The notes beneath the pieces are model-generated. The model ran no database searches. It saw nothing but the letters and a program-made list of their open reading frames with translations, and was not told where the DNA came from. A DNA stretch of 6,976 bases, taken from CAZXVW01 sp964644025. Lineage in GTDB: Bacteria; Acidobacteriota; Terriglobia; Bryobacterales; Bryobacteraceae. Numbering within the stretch: position 1 is the first letter of the stretch; every line of letters begins with the position of its first letter. Below are positions 6,378-6,976 of the stretch, piece after piece. The stretch is taken from the NCBI GenBank assembly GCA_964644025.1, contig CAZXVW010000205.1, positions 1 to 6,976 of the forward strand, given 5' to 3'. The position numbers were made by a program, and so were the translations under genes.

Positions 6378-6420
6378 GGTTCGAAATGAGAGCTATGTTG
6401 GCCCGGGCAACATTCGAACC
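6378..6420. repeat. Inverted repeat around a GC palindrome
   Basis: The arms GGTTCGAA (6378-6385) and TTCGAACC (6413-6420) are perfectly complementary. Inside them TGTT (6396-6399) pairs with AACA (6409-6412) around the self-complementary GCCCGGGC (6401-6408). The left side has about ten extra unpaired bases and one bulged G. It sits upstream of the antitoxin gene. It could be an operator, a recombination-site remnant or an RNA structure. Confidence 0.55.
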
Positions 6421-6499
6421 AGGTGGCTCCACTGTAAACTGATTGTTCTCAATTTGGTTGGCTTTCAGAAGTTGTCAAGCAGTATGTCAGGGGCCACTT

Positions 6500-6533
6500 G
6501 AGCCACATCCAAAATCCGTAACTTCCCGCCACC
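6500..6533 (+). repeat. Direct repeat copy 2 (candidate attR)
   Basis: This copy matches the one at 5117-5150 in 29 of 34 ungapped positions, including GAGCCACA at its start and a 12-base identical run, TAACTTCCCGCC (6519-6530). No tRNA body precedes this copy; only the last six bases of the tRNA gene are reproduced. Confidence 0.7.
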
Positions 6534-6642
6534 CCGTTTCGCTTGGCGCCATCCCCGGTTGCAGCCGCGCCTTAACCCAAGCAATCCCCAGTAGCTCCGT
6601 TTCGACGCGGTTCCCCGTTTGGAAATGCCTACGCTTTCGAAC

Positions 6643-6663
6643 GCACAACCAACGCGGTTGTGC
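6643..6663. repeat. Perfect 8-bp hairpin downstream of HNH gene
   Basis: GCACAACC (6643-6650) and GGTTGTGC (6656-6663) flank a 5-base loop, 47 bp beyond the HNH stop codon on the minus strand. The position suits a transcript end. However, no T-run follows on either strand, so a Rho-independent terminator is not supported; it may be a Rho-dependent or processing structure. Confidence 0.45.
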
Positions 6664-6710
6664 CACACGTTTAAACCGAAAGGCTTACCAAAGTCGTCCC
6701 GCCGGCGGCT

Positions 6711-6976
6711 TCACTCGATCCGATCTCGCTTCTCAAGATTGTGTCGGACGCAAAGCAGTTGAATATTCTCAGCCACGAGGGATGTGCCACCTCTAGAATA
6801 GGGAACGATGTGATCGAAGTGCAGCTCGTCGGTTGCACCACACACCACACATCGCCCGCCGTCACGTTTCCACACCTCGACCTTCACCTGTGTGGGAATC
6901 ACTCGCCTCCTGCGGACCTGCCGACCAACTGGAACGGTCGGATCGTCTTCACCTTCCACTGCTAAGAGCTTGAATT
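6711..6976 (-). CDS. HNH endonuclease, 5' truncated by window edge
   Basis: This encodes an HNH nuclease domain, which cuts DNA using a metal held by the beta-beta-alpha motif. The frame stays open to the right edge, so the real start is probably outside. A GTG at 6959 would give 82 residues, but the residues before it (FKLLAV) read as coding. Numbering from that GTG: a basic stretch RRRRVIP (16-22), KVEVWKRDGGRCVVCG with the CxxC zinc pair C37/C40, LHFDHIVPYSRGGTS with catalytic-type D49-H50, ENIQLLCVRHN with N65, and C70/H73-N74 completing the zinc and HNH residues. It ends EKRDRIE soon after the motif, a typical C-terminus. It lies outside the direct repeats. A role in a phage, mobile element or restriction context is possible, but nothing visible decides it. 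Confidence 0.88.
   Translation of the reverse strand, partial: FKLLAVEGEDDPTVPVGRQVRRRRVIPTQVKVEVWKRDGGRCVVCGATDELHFDHIVPYSRGGTSLVAENIQLLCVRHNLEKRDRIE

Larger units (their letters stand above)
5117..6533. mobile_element. Remnant of tRNA-Gln-associated integrative element
   Basis: The stretch is bounded by two copies of a 34-bp direct repeat, the left one overlapping the tRNA-Gln 3' end. It holds a broken serine-recombinase gene pointing away from the tRNA and a toxin-antitoxin pair on the opposite strand. A tRNA end, recombinase, addiction module and flanking direct repeats are the usual parts of an integrated island. At about 1.4 kb, with a dead recombinase and diverged repeats (5 mismatches), it would be a degraded one. 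The outer boundary is inferred from the repeats only, and the island could extend further right to include the HNH gene. Confidence 0.45.
6345..6710. other. Gene-poor stretch between antitoxin and HNH gene
   Basis: No open frame here on either strand reads like a protein. The stretch contains an inverted repeat (6378-6420), a patch richer in A and T than the rest of the window (about 6430-6482), the second direct-repeat copy (6500-6533) and a perfect 8-bp hairpin (6643-6663). It looks like a junction left by integration and decay. Confidence 0.5.

Noticed and set aside
6375..6430. Possible second tRNA or tRNA fragment with a TTCGAA T-loop
   Set aside because: On neither strand do the flanks of GGTTCGAA form a T-stem, and no acceptor or anticodon arm is present.
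6443..6796. 117-codon plus-strand open frame and its minus-strand counterpart at 6465-6668
   Set aside because: There are no recognisable motifs. The plus frame runs antisense into the HNH domain and crosses the direct repeat; both look non-coding.
1..6976. CRISPR array, rRNA, riboswitch or transposase
   Set aside because: I saw no regularly spaced repeats, no rRNA signature, no recognisable aptamer core and no DDE or HUH transposase motif.

Overview
The window is about 7 kb of GC-rich bacterial DNA. It looks like an Acidobacteriota-type chromosome, possibly of the Solibacter/Bryobacter kind. I infer this from a secretin carrying a C-terminal cohesin module, followed by two GspG-like pseudopilins, and from the style of the recombinase and the DUF433/DUF5615 pair. 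The taxonomy comes from gene content and remembered family distribution, not from a search.

Layout, left to right. (1) Bases 2-2884 hold a co-directional cluster for a type II secretion/type IV pilus-like system: a 5'-truncated secretin with a Pro/Ala linker and cohesin domain, then two tandem class III-signal pseudopilins. The genes are 22 bp and 8 bp apart and are probably one operon that begins upstream of the window. (2) After an 84-bp gap, 2969-4927 encodes a FAD-dependent oxidoreductase (FAD_oxidored family) with a Tat-like N-terminus and a C-terminal beta-rich extension. Its 3' end runs into a nested hairpin with a T-tract (4927-5013), probably a terminator. (3) A complete tRNA-Gln(UUG) with encoded CCA lies at 5049-5122. 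(4) Directly behind it is a decayed integrative element. It contains a truncated, frameshifted serine-recombinase remnant (5156-5801) and, on the opposite strand, an apparently intact DUF433 antitoxin/DUF5615 PIN-like toxin pair (6329 down to 5788). (5) A gene-poor stretch (6330-6710) carries an inverted repeat and a hairpin. (6) The right edge holds an HNH endonuclease on the minus strand, truncated by the window end.

The most notable signal is a 34-bp imperfect direct repeat (29/34 identical, ungapped). One copy starts in the last six bases of the tRNA-Gln gene (5117-5150). The other lies at 6500-6533, beyond the toxin-antitoxin pair. The two copies bracket the recombinase remnant and the toxin-antitoxin module, so they look like fossil attachment sites of a small tRNA-associated island. 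In this reading the integrase has decayed while the addiction module has stayed open. The left part of the window is vertical core machinery and the part right of the tRNA is accessory DNA. No wholly new system is evident, but the tRNA/repeat/recombinase/toxin-antitoxin arrangement and the secretin-cohesin fusion merit a closer look.
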